Source: Chersky-267 sp034666965 (GTDB lineage Bacteria > Chloroflexota > Limnocylindria > Limnocylindrales > CSP1-4). From it: 54,047 bases of DNA. The notes below the pieces were generated by a model, which saw nothing but the letters and a program-made list of their open reading frames with translations, did not search any database and was not told the DNA's origin. Positions 8,465 to 14,804 of the stretch are shown piece by piece (position 1 is the first letter of the stretch; every line of letters begins with the position of its first letter). Where the stretch lies: positions 1 to 54,047 of the forward strand of contig JAXDKT010000075.1 in assembly GCA_034666965.1 (NCBI GenBank), read 5' to 3'. Both the position numbers and the translations under genes were made by a program.

Positions 8465-10034
8465 CGAGACGCGTGGCCTCGCGCCGGAGGAGCTCCCAGG
8501 CCCGCTCGACGTGACGCGCCTCGGTCCGGACGTTCCCGACGGACAACCGGATGGTGAACCGATCCGTCAGGCGGCTGTGCGACAGGAAGACCTCGCCGGT
8601 TCGGTTGACGGCCTCGAGGATCGCCGCGTTGCGCTCGTCGAGCAGGGCGCGGCTCGCCGGGTCGTCTTCGCGGCCGGCCAGCCGGGCCGGCCGCCAGCGG
8701 AAGCAGACCGTCGAGAACGGGACCGGGGCCAGTCGCTCCCAATCCGGGTCGCCTTCGACCGCCGCCGCGAACCACTCGGCCAGCGCGATGTGATGCTCGA
8801 GTCGCCGGCGGAGCCCGTCGAGACCGAACCAGCGCAGCAGGATCCACAGCTTGAGCGCCCGCAGGCGTCGCCCGAGCTGTGGCTGGTACTCGTTGTAGTC
8901 GCGCCCGGGGACGGCCCGATCGAGCGTGCGCAGGTACTCGGGGACCAGGCTGAAGGCGGCCCGCAGCTGGTCCATCCGGCGGGTCAGCAGGAGCGAGGCG
9001 TCGAGCGGCGTGAACAGCCACTTGTGCGGGTTGACCACGATCGAATCGGCCCGCTCCCACCCGGCGAACGGGCCGCGGCGCTCGGGGATGATCGCGACCG
9101 GCCCGGCGTAGGCCGCATCGACATGGAGCCACAACCCGGCTCGCGCCGCGACGTCGGCGATCGCCCCGACCGGATCCACCGACGTCGAGGTGGTCGTGCC
9201 CAGGACGGCGACCACGGCGATCGGGCGGATCCCACCGGCCCGGTCTTCGGCGATGGCCGCCTCGAGCGCATCGACCCTCATCTGGTAGCGGTCGTCGGTC
9301 GGGATCCGACGGAGCCCGGACCGGCCCAGCCCCAGGGTCATGCACGCCTTGTCGATCGACGAATGGGCCTCGGCCGAGGCGTACACCCGTATGGCACCGA
9401 GGTCGTCCCGACCGCCCAGGCCGCGGGCGGCGGCGTCGGTCCCGGCCGCTTCGCGGGCGGCCGCCAGCGAGATCAGCGACGAGGTCGAGGCTGTATCGGT
9501 CAGCAGGCCATCGAAGCCGACGGGCAGGCCCAGCGCCTGGCGCAGCCAGTCGACGACGACCTGCTCGAGCTCGGTCCCAATCGGCGAGGTGCGCCACAGC
9601 ATCGGGTTCTGGGCGAGCGCCGCGGTCAGCATCTCGCCCAGGATCCCGGGCCCGGAGGCGGTCGTCGGGAAGTACGCCAGGAAGCCCGGGTGCTGCCAGT
9701 GGGTTGCATTGGGTTCGATCAGCGTGCCGTAGTCGGCCAGGATCGTTTCGATGGACTCGGGCGCCTCGGGCGGCGCCGCCGGAAAGGCCGGTCGCAACGA
9801 TCCGGGCTCGATCGGGGGCAGGACCGGACGGCCCTCCACGCCCTCGAGGTAGTCGGCCATCAGATTGACCACATCGTGAGCGGCCGCCCGGAAGGTCGCC
9901 GGGTCCATGTCGCCAAGGCCATCGAGCTGGTCCGAGCCCAGGCCGCGCGAGGGCTGAGAGGGCAGGCGCTCCGCACCGGGAGCCTGCGCCGCGAGGGCGG
10001 CAGGCGGTCGGCCGGGTATCTGCTCGGCACTCAT
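8457..10034 (-). CDS. PLP-dependent aromatic-L-amino-acid decarboxylase family protein
   Basis: Group II amino acid decarboxylase, 525 aa, converting an L-amino acid to its amine with CO2 release. The PLP lysine is Lys338 in SIVVNPHKW. Asp306 (HVDAAYAG) would hold the PLP ring nitrogen, and His224 (SAEAHSS) stacks on it. The mobile-loop catalytic Tyr is present as Tyr380 in GRDYNEYQ, so the protein should decarboxylate rather than act as a Phe-type aldehyde synthase. WQHPGFLAYFPTT and LGRRLRALKLW are further family blocks. The core begins near residue 43 (MDPATFRAAAHDVVNLMADYLEG), so the first 42 residues are an extension or an over-call. Start 10034 fits the -10 box just upstream. Tyr, Phe, Trp and DOPA are all possible substrates. 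Confidence 0.93.
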   Translation of the reverse strand: MSAEQIPGRPPAALAAQAPGAERLPSQPSRGLGSDQLDGLGDMDPATFRAAAHDVVNLMADYLEGVEGRPVLPPIEPGSLRPAFPAAPPEAPESIETILADYGTLIEPNATHWQHPGFLAYFPTTASGPGILGEMLTAALAQNPMLWRTSPIGTELEQVVVDWLRQALGLPVGFDGLLTDTASTSSLISLAAAREAAGTDAAARGLGGRDDLGAIRVYASAEAHSSIDKACMTLGLGRSGLRRIPTDDRYQMRVDALEAAIAEDRAGGIRPIAVVAVLGTTTSTSVDPVGAIADVAARAGLWLHVDAAYAGPVAIIPERRGPFAGWERADSIVVNPHKWLFTPLDASLLLTRRMDQLRAAFSLVPEYLRTLDRAVPGRDYNEYQPQLGRRLRALKLWILLRWFGLDGLRRRLEHHIALAEWFAAAVEGDPDWERLAPVPFSTVCFRWRPARLAGREDDPASRALLDERNAAILEAVNRTGEVFLSHSRLTDRFTIRLSVGNVRTEARHVERAWELLRREATRLDG

Positions 10035-10045
10035 CGGACCGAGTC

Positions 10046-10051
10046 TACATA
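10046..10051 (-). promoter_or_regulatory. Putative -10 box (TATGTA) of the decarboxylase operon
   Basis: TATGTA on the minus strand lies eleven bases before ATG 10034, predicting a leader of only about five bases. No convincing -35 hexamer is seen at 17 bases; a palindrome fills the spacer instead, which may mean activator-dependent or repressible transcription. Confidence 0.4.
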
Positions 10052-10056
10052 GGCAG

Positions 10057-10068
10057 AACAGTCCTGTT
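10057..10068. promoter_or_regulatory. Candidate operator palindrome AACAG-TC-CTGTT
   Basis: A 12-bp inverted repeat with five-base arms sits six bases upstream of the -10 box of the decarboxylase operon, in the -35/-10 spacer, and also between the two divergent transcription units. A regulator bound there would block RNA polymerase. No regulator gene lies next to it. Confidence 0.35.
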
Positions 10069-10090
10069 ACGTCTGGGACGAACGGGCGAT

Positions 10091-10119
10091 GTGACGGCAA
10101 TGGCCACGCCCGATATGGT
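10091..10119 (+). promoter_or_regulatory. Putative promoter of the secreted papain-like gene (leaderless)
   Basis: GTGACG (10091-10096) and TATGGT (10114-10119) are separated by 17 bases. Only six bases separate the second hexamer from ATG 10126, and no ribosome binding site is visible, so the mRNA would begin at the start codon. Confidence 0.45.
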
Positions 10120-10125
10120 TGGGCC

Positions 10126-10944
10126 ATGCTCGACGCGACGTCCGCCAACGCCCGGCGCCGGCCCGTCCTGGCCCTCCTGTGGGCCGTCGCGCTCGGTGGG
10201 GCGCTGCTGGTCGGCCCGCTCGTGTCCGCCGTCGCGGCCGCCGATCCCGATCCCACCCCTCACCCCAGCCCGAGCACCAGCCCGCCGCCCAACCCGAACG
10301 CGGTCGCCTATTCGCGATCGCTCCTGCGAGCCGGTGATTTCGCCCGCCAGTACACCACCTACCAGTGCGTGGGCGCCTCGCTGCAGACCATGCGCAACAT
10401 GATCTGGAGGATCAACAACCGCGGTCCCAACCTCCAGAAGAGGCTGTGGAAGGTCGCTCGTGCGAACAGCCTGTACAAGGCCGACGGCGGGGCGGACCCC
10501 TTCGGCTGGACGACGGCGACCTCGTTGTGGGATGGCTACGGCCGCTACGTGCTGGTTGCCGCGGAGACCATGGCCGACGCCGTCAAGGCTGCCGCCCGCG
10601 GCATGGCCACGACCGGTCGCCCCGCCGGGATCATCGTCTGGGGCGGCACGCATGCCTGGGTGCTGACCGGCTTCGAGGCGACCGCCGACCCCAACGAGAC
10701 CGACGACTATCGGGTGCTGACCGTCCGCATGGTCGATCCGCTCTGGCCGGCCCACCACTCTCGCAACCACGTCGTCTACAAGCCCGGCACGCGTCTGTAC
10801 ATGGGCAGCCTCAAGCGCCATTTCACCGCCTACCACGACTCGCGCCGCGATCCACGCATCGAGGGGCGCTTCGTCGTGGTCGTGCCGATCCCCGAGGACG
10901 AGCCGGTCCCAGACGGCGCCTGGGACCCCGACGACCCCAAGTAA
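10126..10944 (+). CDS. Secreted papain-like (C39-like) cysteine peptidase-fold protein
   Basis: A 272-aa exported protein. Residues 12-38 form a signal peptide (RRPVLALLWAVALGGALLVG followed by an Ala-rich end) and are followed by a Pro/Ser/Thr-rich linker (41-58) as found in cell-surface proteins. The mature domain has Cys81 in YTTYQCVGASLQTM, His176 in VWGGTHAWVLTGF and Asp204 in VRMVDPLWP, in the order and spacing of the papain-like C39 peptidase triad, with Gln75 or Gln80 as oxyanion candidate. No bacteriocin exporter is adjacent, so it is not an ABC-transporter peptidase domain. It may be a surface protease or an amidase-like enzyme. The family assignment is inferred from the triad pattern, not from a recognised homolog. 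A strong hairpin follows the stop. Confidence 0.72.
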   Translation: MLDATSANARRRPVLALLWAVALGGALLVGPLVSAVAAADPDPTPHPSPSTSPPPNPNAVAYSRSLLRAGDFARQYTTYQCVGASLQTMRNMIWRINNRGPNLQKRLWKVARANSLYKADGGADPFGWTTATSLWDGYGRYVLVAAETMADAVKAAARGMATTGRPAGIIVWGGTHAWVLTGFEATADPNETDDYRVLTVRMVDPLWPAHHSRNHVVYKPGTRLYMGSLKRHFTAYHDSRRDPRIEGRFVVVVPIPEDEPVPDGAWDPDDPK

Positions 10945-10979
10945 TGCGCCGCCAGCAACCTGTCGCGCCCGGACAGTGC

Positions 10980-11016
10980 GAGACCCCGGCTGGGAGGAGG
11001 TTCCAGCCGGGGTCTC
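10980..11016. terminator. Perfect 14-bp hairpin, probable (bidirectional) terminator
   Basis: Bases 10980-10993 are the exact reverse complement of 11003-11016, with a nine-base loop (GAGGAGGTT). It lies 36 bases after the stop of the secreted peptidase gene and faces the minus-strand genes ending at 11226. There is no T-run on either side, so it would be a U-less terminator or an mRNA 3'-end stabiliser. Confidence 0.7.
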
Positions 11017-11225
11017 GGGTGAGCGGGGCCGTGCAGCGCCCCCGCGGGTTTGGCGGGTATTCGTGCCAGCGGCCGGGGTGACGTTCGGCGGCTGACTGCG
11101 GTCATGCTCGACGAAGCGGGTCAGCGCGCCTATAGGACTATCGGGCTATGAGGGTCCTGTGTCCTAGCGTGACCCAGGCCGGCGCGCACCGGTTGTGGTG
11201 CCCGCCGACACCGATCCGGGCGGTA
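11017..11225. other. Convergent intergenic region without a supported gene
   Basis: Between the hairpin and the stop of the small minus-strand gene I find no reading frame with family-like sequence. The only structure seen is a cluster of related half-sites at 11133-11166 (TAGGACT, GGGTCCT, TGTCCTA) that look like an operator, although no gene start lies nearby. Confidence 0.4.
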
Positions 11226-11453
11226 CTAACGGCGCGCGATGGGAACCGGACCCAGGGCCCGACAGATCGGACAGCGAGCCGCGTAGTCGGACGGGTCGTC
11301 GCTGCGCTCGAGCTCGTTCTCGCTCTGGCCCAGGATCAGACCGCAGGCGGCAACGATCGCCAGCGGGCGGTTGAACGGGGCGGGCTCGAGCGGCTCGGCC
11401 CGGTGATGCCACTGTCCGTAGCGGGAGCCTCGTCGGCGCAGCCAGCGATCCAT
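11226..11453 (-). CDS. Small CPxC-containing protein of unknown function
   Basis: A 75-aa reading frame with strongly G/C-biased third codon positions, as in the real genes around it. The sequence starts basic (MDRWLRRRGSRYGQWHH), has a hydrophobic middle (FNRPLAIVAACGLILGQ) and ends in an acidic stretch followed by YAARCPICRALGP. The CPIC pair could bind metal or act in redox, but with only one more Cys (in the middle segment) a full zinc site is not evident within one chain. I do not recognise a family. The gene sits downstream of the 141-aa membrane-anchored gene on the same strand with a gap of about 117 bases. It could be a chance frame, but the codon bias argues against that. Confidence 0.45.
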   Translation of the reverse strand: MDRWLRRRGSRYGQWHHRAEPLEPAPFNRPLAIVAACGLILGQSENELERSDDPSDYAARCPICRALGPVPIARR

Positions 11454-11570
11454 GAGAACCGCACTGTGCGCGCGTTCGGGTTGCAGACGGACCGCGACGG
11501 CCGTGGACCAAATCTCACCCGCGATAAACGTTCGAGCACGGCGACAGGTGGGGTGGCCTGGTCTCGCGAC

Positions 11571-11996
11571 CTACACCGGCCGCCCGGCATTGGCCTCCGC
11601 GATCGCAGCCAGGACCGGCGGCGGGACGGGCCACCATGTGTCGCCGGCGGAGGTCCGGACACAGACCCGGCTCGGCTCGAACCCGGGCAGGTGCTTGACG
11701 AAGCCGTCGGCGGTCGTCGTGAAAATGGCCTGCCGGCGCCCACCGAGCTCCCGCGGCCCGTAGGCACCGGGGAGCCAGCGCGTTGTCCGTCCCCCGTCGA
11801 GGGTCACGAGGAGCCCTTCGAGGTAGACCGGTCGGTAGCCGTAATTCCGCACGATCAGGACGATCTGGTCGTCTGCCATCGTGGCGGCCAGGCGCGGGTC
11901 CGCGCTCAGCGCCCGCCGCCCGTACACCACGCCGCCGACCGCAGCGACCGCGGCGACGATCGCGGCGATGACGCCGACGACGATCCAGATGTCCAC
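11571..11996 (-). CDS. Membrane-anchored protein of unknown function
   Basis: A 141-aa protein with one N-terminal membrane helix (residues 4-26, IVVGVIAAIVAAVAAVGGVVYG) and a soluble domain of mainly beta character. That domain contains IVLIVRNYGYRPVYLEGLLVTLDGG and VKHLPGFEPSRVCVRTSAGDTWWPV. The pattern of alternating hydrophobics with N-x-G turns resembles small Ig-like domains that are anchored to the membrane, but I cannot name the family. The start ATG at 11996 directly opens the hydrophobic helix. The gene belongs to the accessory-looking stretch between the papain-like gene and tRNA-Pro and may pair with the small CPxC protein downstream. Confidence 0.65.
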   Translation of the reverse strand: MDIWIVVGVIAAIVAAVAAVGGVVYGRRALSADPRLAATMADDQIVLIVRNYGYRPVYLEGLLVTLDGGRTTRWLPGAYGPRELGGRRQAIFTTTADGFVKHLPGFEPSRVCVRTSAGDTWWPVPPPVLAAIAEANAGRPV

Positions 11997-12134
11997 GGAA
12001 CCAAGAGTAAGACCGTGCGCCGTGGTCCATGAGGCGGGTGGCCAGGGGCCAGGACCCGGGCGTGAACGAGTCGGAGGTGGCCTAGATGCGAGCTCTGGGC
12101 AGGTCAGCCTCGTCGGATATCGGTCGGGCTTTCT

Positions 12135-12305
12135 GTGCTAACCACGTGCGGAAAGTAGCGCTGCGAGAAGGGTCACGAGTGGCCCGCTCACGTCTTCTCG
12201 CGAACGAAGCAGCAGAGCAACTGCCCGGATTGCTTCAAGGCGCGCCAGAGCGAGATCTCGCGCGAAGCCGCCAAACGCCGACGGCAGGCCATCGCCGCCG
12301 CCTGA
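12135..12305 (+). pseudogene. Zinc-ribbon (DUF4379-like, GHEW) protein remnant with in-frame TAG
   Basis: In the frame starting at GTG 12135, the peptide after an in-frame TAG (12156-12158) reads RCEKGHEWPAHV, then FSRT, then NCPDCFKARQSEI, and ends at TGA 12303. This matches the treble-clef zinc-ribbon pattern W-x-C-x-x-G-H-x-W ... R-T ... C-P-x-C of DUF4379-type domains. In those proteins a Trp normally precedes the first Cys; here that codon is TAG, one base from TGG. The coding frame before it is only eight codons and shows no similarity, so the rest of the gene has been lost. Active copies of this domain are common in phage and mobile-element proteins. The piece is therefore most probably a decayed fragment in an accessory stretch of 332 bases that holds no intact gene. 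Confidence 0.6.
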
Positions 12306-12328
12306 GGCTGGCCGAACGCGTCCGAGCC

Positions 12329-13549
12329 TCAGTCGAACGGCGGGATGAGTTCTGCCGGCGACCGCTCGTAGTTGAGGACCATCGGCTCGCCCGTGTCCTG
12401 CATCGCGACCTTGCCATAGACGGGGCTCATGCCCGCGAGCAACTCGTTCGGGAGTGCCGGCGTTCGGCTACGGATCTCGTCTGAGTCCATCGGCTTCGAC
12501 CCAAGGCGCACCAAGAGCCCGTGCTCACGCTGTACAGCGTGACCGTCGAGCGTCGGAGCGACGAGGTCCTGGTAAGGCGGACCGAACCACGTCAGCCAGG
12601 TGGCCTTGGGCGGCAGGCCGATCCACCACGGCCCGTTGATCCAATCGAAGGCGAAGTTCTCGGTGCCCTGGCCGTACCACTGAGCGCCGCGCGTCCCGGT
12701 GAGAACGCCTCGGGTGACGTAGCCGGCGGCGTAGAACGCACCCAACTCCTCCGCGACGGTGACGAACATCTCGACGACGCGGTCGCATGTTGCAGGGTCG
12801 TTCTCGATCGCGGTGGCGTTGATGTCGATGTGGATCTCGACCTTAGGCCGCTTCCCTGGGGGAGCGGGTCGATCTGGCGACCAGCCGACCGACCCACCGA
12901 AGACGGGCTTCTTCGATTTCCAGAAGAAGAGCCAGGTCGTTGGTTGCCAAAGAGCCAGGAACTCCGCTTCGCCGGTTGGGTCGGCTAACTTGAAGCGAAG
13001 CGGTTCGTGTAGGCCAAAGCGAGACGGAAGGGCCTCGGGCATGACGCGCCGGACGATCTCGAGGAACCGTGCCCCGTTCCCGGCGCTGCTGGTTGGGAGG
13101 TACCACTCAAGGGTCAGTTGACGAACCGGAGTCATGACGGGCTCACGACGCCTCGGTTTGGCGGAGACGTCAGGGAAGACGAGTGCGTCGTCCTGCGGAT
13201 TGAACACGGCACCGTCGCACGTCAGAGCGAGGTGCTCGCACAGCGCGAAAGCCCGACTCATGTCCTTGTCGCCGAGCCCCCACCGGAGATTCATTTCCGA
13301 CAGGAATGCCCGGCCCCGAATCACCTGCTGTACAGGATCGGGAAGATCCTCTTGCTCGGCCGGAAAGGGCCCAGACAAGACGAAGACGTGTTTGCGCCGG
13401 AGCAATCCGCGCGACTCGGCCATGAGATTGGCGTCGTCACCTCCGAGGTCGCCCTCCAGCGACAACCGCCAGCCGACGTCACGCAGGTGGGACTCGACCA
13501 TCCCACGCGTGGGTGGCGTGCGCGTCGCGATCACGATGTCGAAACTCAA
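12329..13549 (-). CDS. Orphan 406-aa protein of unknown function
   Basis: A long soluble protein with no signal peptide or membrane helix. I do not recognise its family. The N-terminal half has MSFDIVIATRTPPTRG and AFALCEHLALTCDGAVFNPQDDALVFPD, a layout of a helix, then C-D-G-A-V-F, then D-P-Q-like residues, seen in some immunity-type and phage-neighbour proteins. The C-terminal half is rich in aromatic residues: LWQPTTWLFFWKSKKPVFGG, FDWINGPWWIGLPPKATWLTWFGPPYQDLV. The start is TTG 13549, supported by GGAGAGG nine bases upstream. Third-position G+C is lower than in the neighbouring housekeeping genes, which together with the tRNA alongside suggests acquisition by transfer. An immunity-protein role would be a guess only. 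Confidence 0.75.
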   Translation of the reverse strand: MSFDIVIATRTPPTRGMVESHLRDVGWRLSLEGDLGGDDANLMAESRGLLRRKHVFVLSGPFPAEQEDLPDPVQQVIRGRAFLSEMNLRWGLGDKDMSRAFALCEHLALTCDGAVFNPQDDALVFPDVSAKPRRREPVMTPVRQLTLEWYLPTSSAGNGARFLEIVRRVMPEALPSRFGLHEPLRFKLADPTGEAEFLALWQPTTWLFFWKSKKPVFGGSVGWSPDRPAPPGKRPKVEIHIDINATAIENDPATCDRVVEMFVTVAEELGAFYAAGYVTRGVLTGTRGAQWYGQGTENFAFDWINGPWWIGLPPKATWLTWFGPPYQDLVAPTLDGHAVQREHGLLVRLGSKPMDSDEIRSRTPALPNELLAGMSPVYGKVAMQDTGEPMVLNYERSPAELIPPFD

Positions 13550-13603
13550 GGGCGATCACCTCTCCCGGGATCGCTCACTCTAGCCCACAGACACTCACTA
13601 TTG

Positions 13604-13615
13604 GCGCGATCGCGC
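13604..13615. promoter_or_regulatory. 12-bp perfect palindrome GCGCGATCGCGC upstream of the orphan gene
   Basis: The site lies 55 bases upstream of the TTG start at 13549 and contains GCGATCGC. It could be an operator for the orphan gene, but short G/C palindromes also arise by chance in such DNA. Confidence 0.25.
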
Positions 13616-13658
13616 AAGGCCGGGCAGGGGGACTTTCCCACGTTGTTCGGACAGAAAG

Positions 13659-13735
13659 TGGTCGGGGCGGCCGGATTTGAACCGACGACCACCAGTCCCC
13701 CAGACTGGTGCGCTACCAGACTGCGCCACGCCCCG
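13659..13735 (-). tRNA. tRNA-Pro(GGG)
   Basis: The minus strand folds as a complete tRNA: acceptor stem CGGGGCG / CGCCCCG, a D arm with GGTAGCGC, an anticodon stem CCAGT/ACTGG around the loop CTGGGGG (anticodon GGG, reading CCC and CCU), a T arm with GGTTCAAATCC and a 3' ACCA encoded in the DNA. The length with CCA is 77. It lies 28 bases after gpsA on the same strand and has no clear promoter of its own, so it is probably processed from the end of the long housekeeping transcript. It borders the accessory-looking stretch 11226-13549; I found no repeat of its 3' end there that would mark an integration site. Confidence 0.96.
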
Positions 13736-13763
13736 AGGAGGCCGAGTCTAGCAGACGGGCCGA

Positions 13764-14804
13764 TCAGTCCCGCTGAGGCGCGACCAGCCAGTCCGGGTAG
13801 TCGGCCAGCTCGTCCTTGGACTCGCGGGCCAGCAGGTCGACCAGGCAGCGCTTGACGCTCTTGCCCTCGAACAGGGCCCGATGGACCTCGCGGGCGATCG
13901 GCATCTCGACCCCGAGCCGATCGGCCAGGGCGATCGCGGCGTCGACCGTGTAGGCGCCCTCGGCGACACCCGGCAGGTCGGCCTCGATCTCAGCCCAGCT
14001 CCGGCCGCGGGCCAACTCAACCCCCAGCCGGTGGTTGCGCGACAGCGGCGAGCCGCACGTGGCGATGACGTCACCGATCCCGGCCAGTCCGGCGAACGTC
14101 AACGGGTTGGCCCCGGCGGCGATCCCGAGCCGGGTCATCTCCGCCAGGCCGCGGGTCATCAGCCCGGCCTTGCCGTTGTCACCAAAGCCCAGCTCCTCGG
14201 TCGCGCCGGCGGCAATGGCCACCACGTTCTTGAGCGCGCCGCACAGCTCCACCCCGATGATGTCGCGATTGACGTACAGGCGGAACCGGCGCAGCCCGAG
14301 GCGCGCCTGGATCCGGGCGGCCAGGGCCTCGTCGTCGGCGGCGACCACCGCCGAGGCGGGCAGGCCGCGGGCGATCTCGAGAGCCAGGTTCGGACCGGAC
14401 AGCGCCGCGATCCGGCCCGGCTCGAACCCACCGGCCTGGGCGATCACCTGGCTCATCCGCAGCAGCGTGCCGCCCTCGAGTCCCTTGACAACGGAGACCA
14501 GGTCGGCGCCGACCGGAACCGCCGCAGCGATGCGGGTGACCTCGGTCCGCAGATGGGTCGACGGGACCGCGAAGACGATCACCTCCGCCGAGGCCAGGAG
14601 TTCCGGCTCGAAACCCACCTGGAGGCGGGGCGGAAACGCCACGCCGGGGAGTCGCCGGGTGTTGGCTCGCTCGCCGGCCAGGCGCGCGGCGGTCTCCGCG
14701 GTGTGGGCGACCAGGATCGCGGGCTCGCGCCGGGCGATCAGGATCGCGAGCGTGGTTCCCCACGCGCCGCTGCCGACGACGGCGACCCGCGGGCCGGCGG
14801 TCAC
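13764..14804 (-). CDS. gpsA: Glycerol-3-phosphate dehydrogenase [NAD(P)+]
   Basis: Reduces dihydroxyacetone phosphate to sn-glycerol 3-phosphate, the backbone for phospholipids, in the cytosol. The 346-aa protein starts with the Rossmann dinucleotide motif VAVVGSGAWGTTLA (GSGAWG at 11-16). It has FAVPSTHLR, SVVKGLEGGTLLRMSQVIAQ and SGPNLALEIARGLP in the NAD domain, and GVELCGALKNVVAIAAG carrying the catalytic Lys in the helical domain. GFGDNGKAGLMTRGLAEM and LAGIGDVIATCGSPLSRN are further GpsA blocks. ATG 14804 overlaps the TGA of der by four bases. Being in one run with plsC fits a shared supply line for phosphatidic acid. Confidence 0.97.
   Translation of the reverse strand: MTAGPRVAVVGSGAWGTTLAILIARREPAILVAHTAETAARLAGERANTRRLPGVAFPPRLQVGFEPELLASAEVIVFAVPSTHLRTEVTRIAAAVPVGADLVSVVKGLEGGTLLRMSQVIAQAGGFEPGRIAALSGPNLALEIARGLPASAVVAADDEALAARIQARLGLRRFRLYVNRDIIGVELCGALKNVVAIAAGATEELGFGDNGKAGLMTRGLAEMTRLGIAAGANPLTFAGLAGIGDVIATCGSPLSRNHRLGVELARGRSWAEIEADLPGVAEGAYTVDAAIALADRLGVEMPIAREVHRALFEGKSVKRCLVDLLARESKDELADYPDWLVAPQRD

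Noticed and set aside
8008..9597. A 529-aa minus-strand frame within the decarboxylase and flavoprotein region
   Set aside because: It is a same-strand shadow frame of Arg/Pro/Gly-rich sequence; both real genes show full family motifs in the other frame.
11148..12032. A 294-aa plus-strand frame through the accessory stretch
   Set aside because: It runs opposite the 141-aa membrane-anchored gene, has no family-like sequence, and its codon pattern is that of an antisense frame.
12086..12484. Plus-strand frame of 132 codons
   Set aside because: It is a different frame from the zinc-ribbon fragment and overlaps the end of the 406-aa gene antisense; no similarity is visible.
13604..13735. Integration site (att) at tRNA-Pro
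   Set aside because: I looked for a copy of the tRNA 3' end within 10.9-13.6 kb and found none, and no integrase belongs to the stretch.
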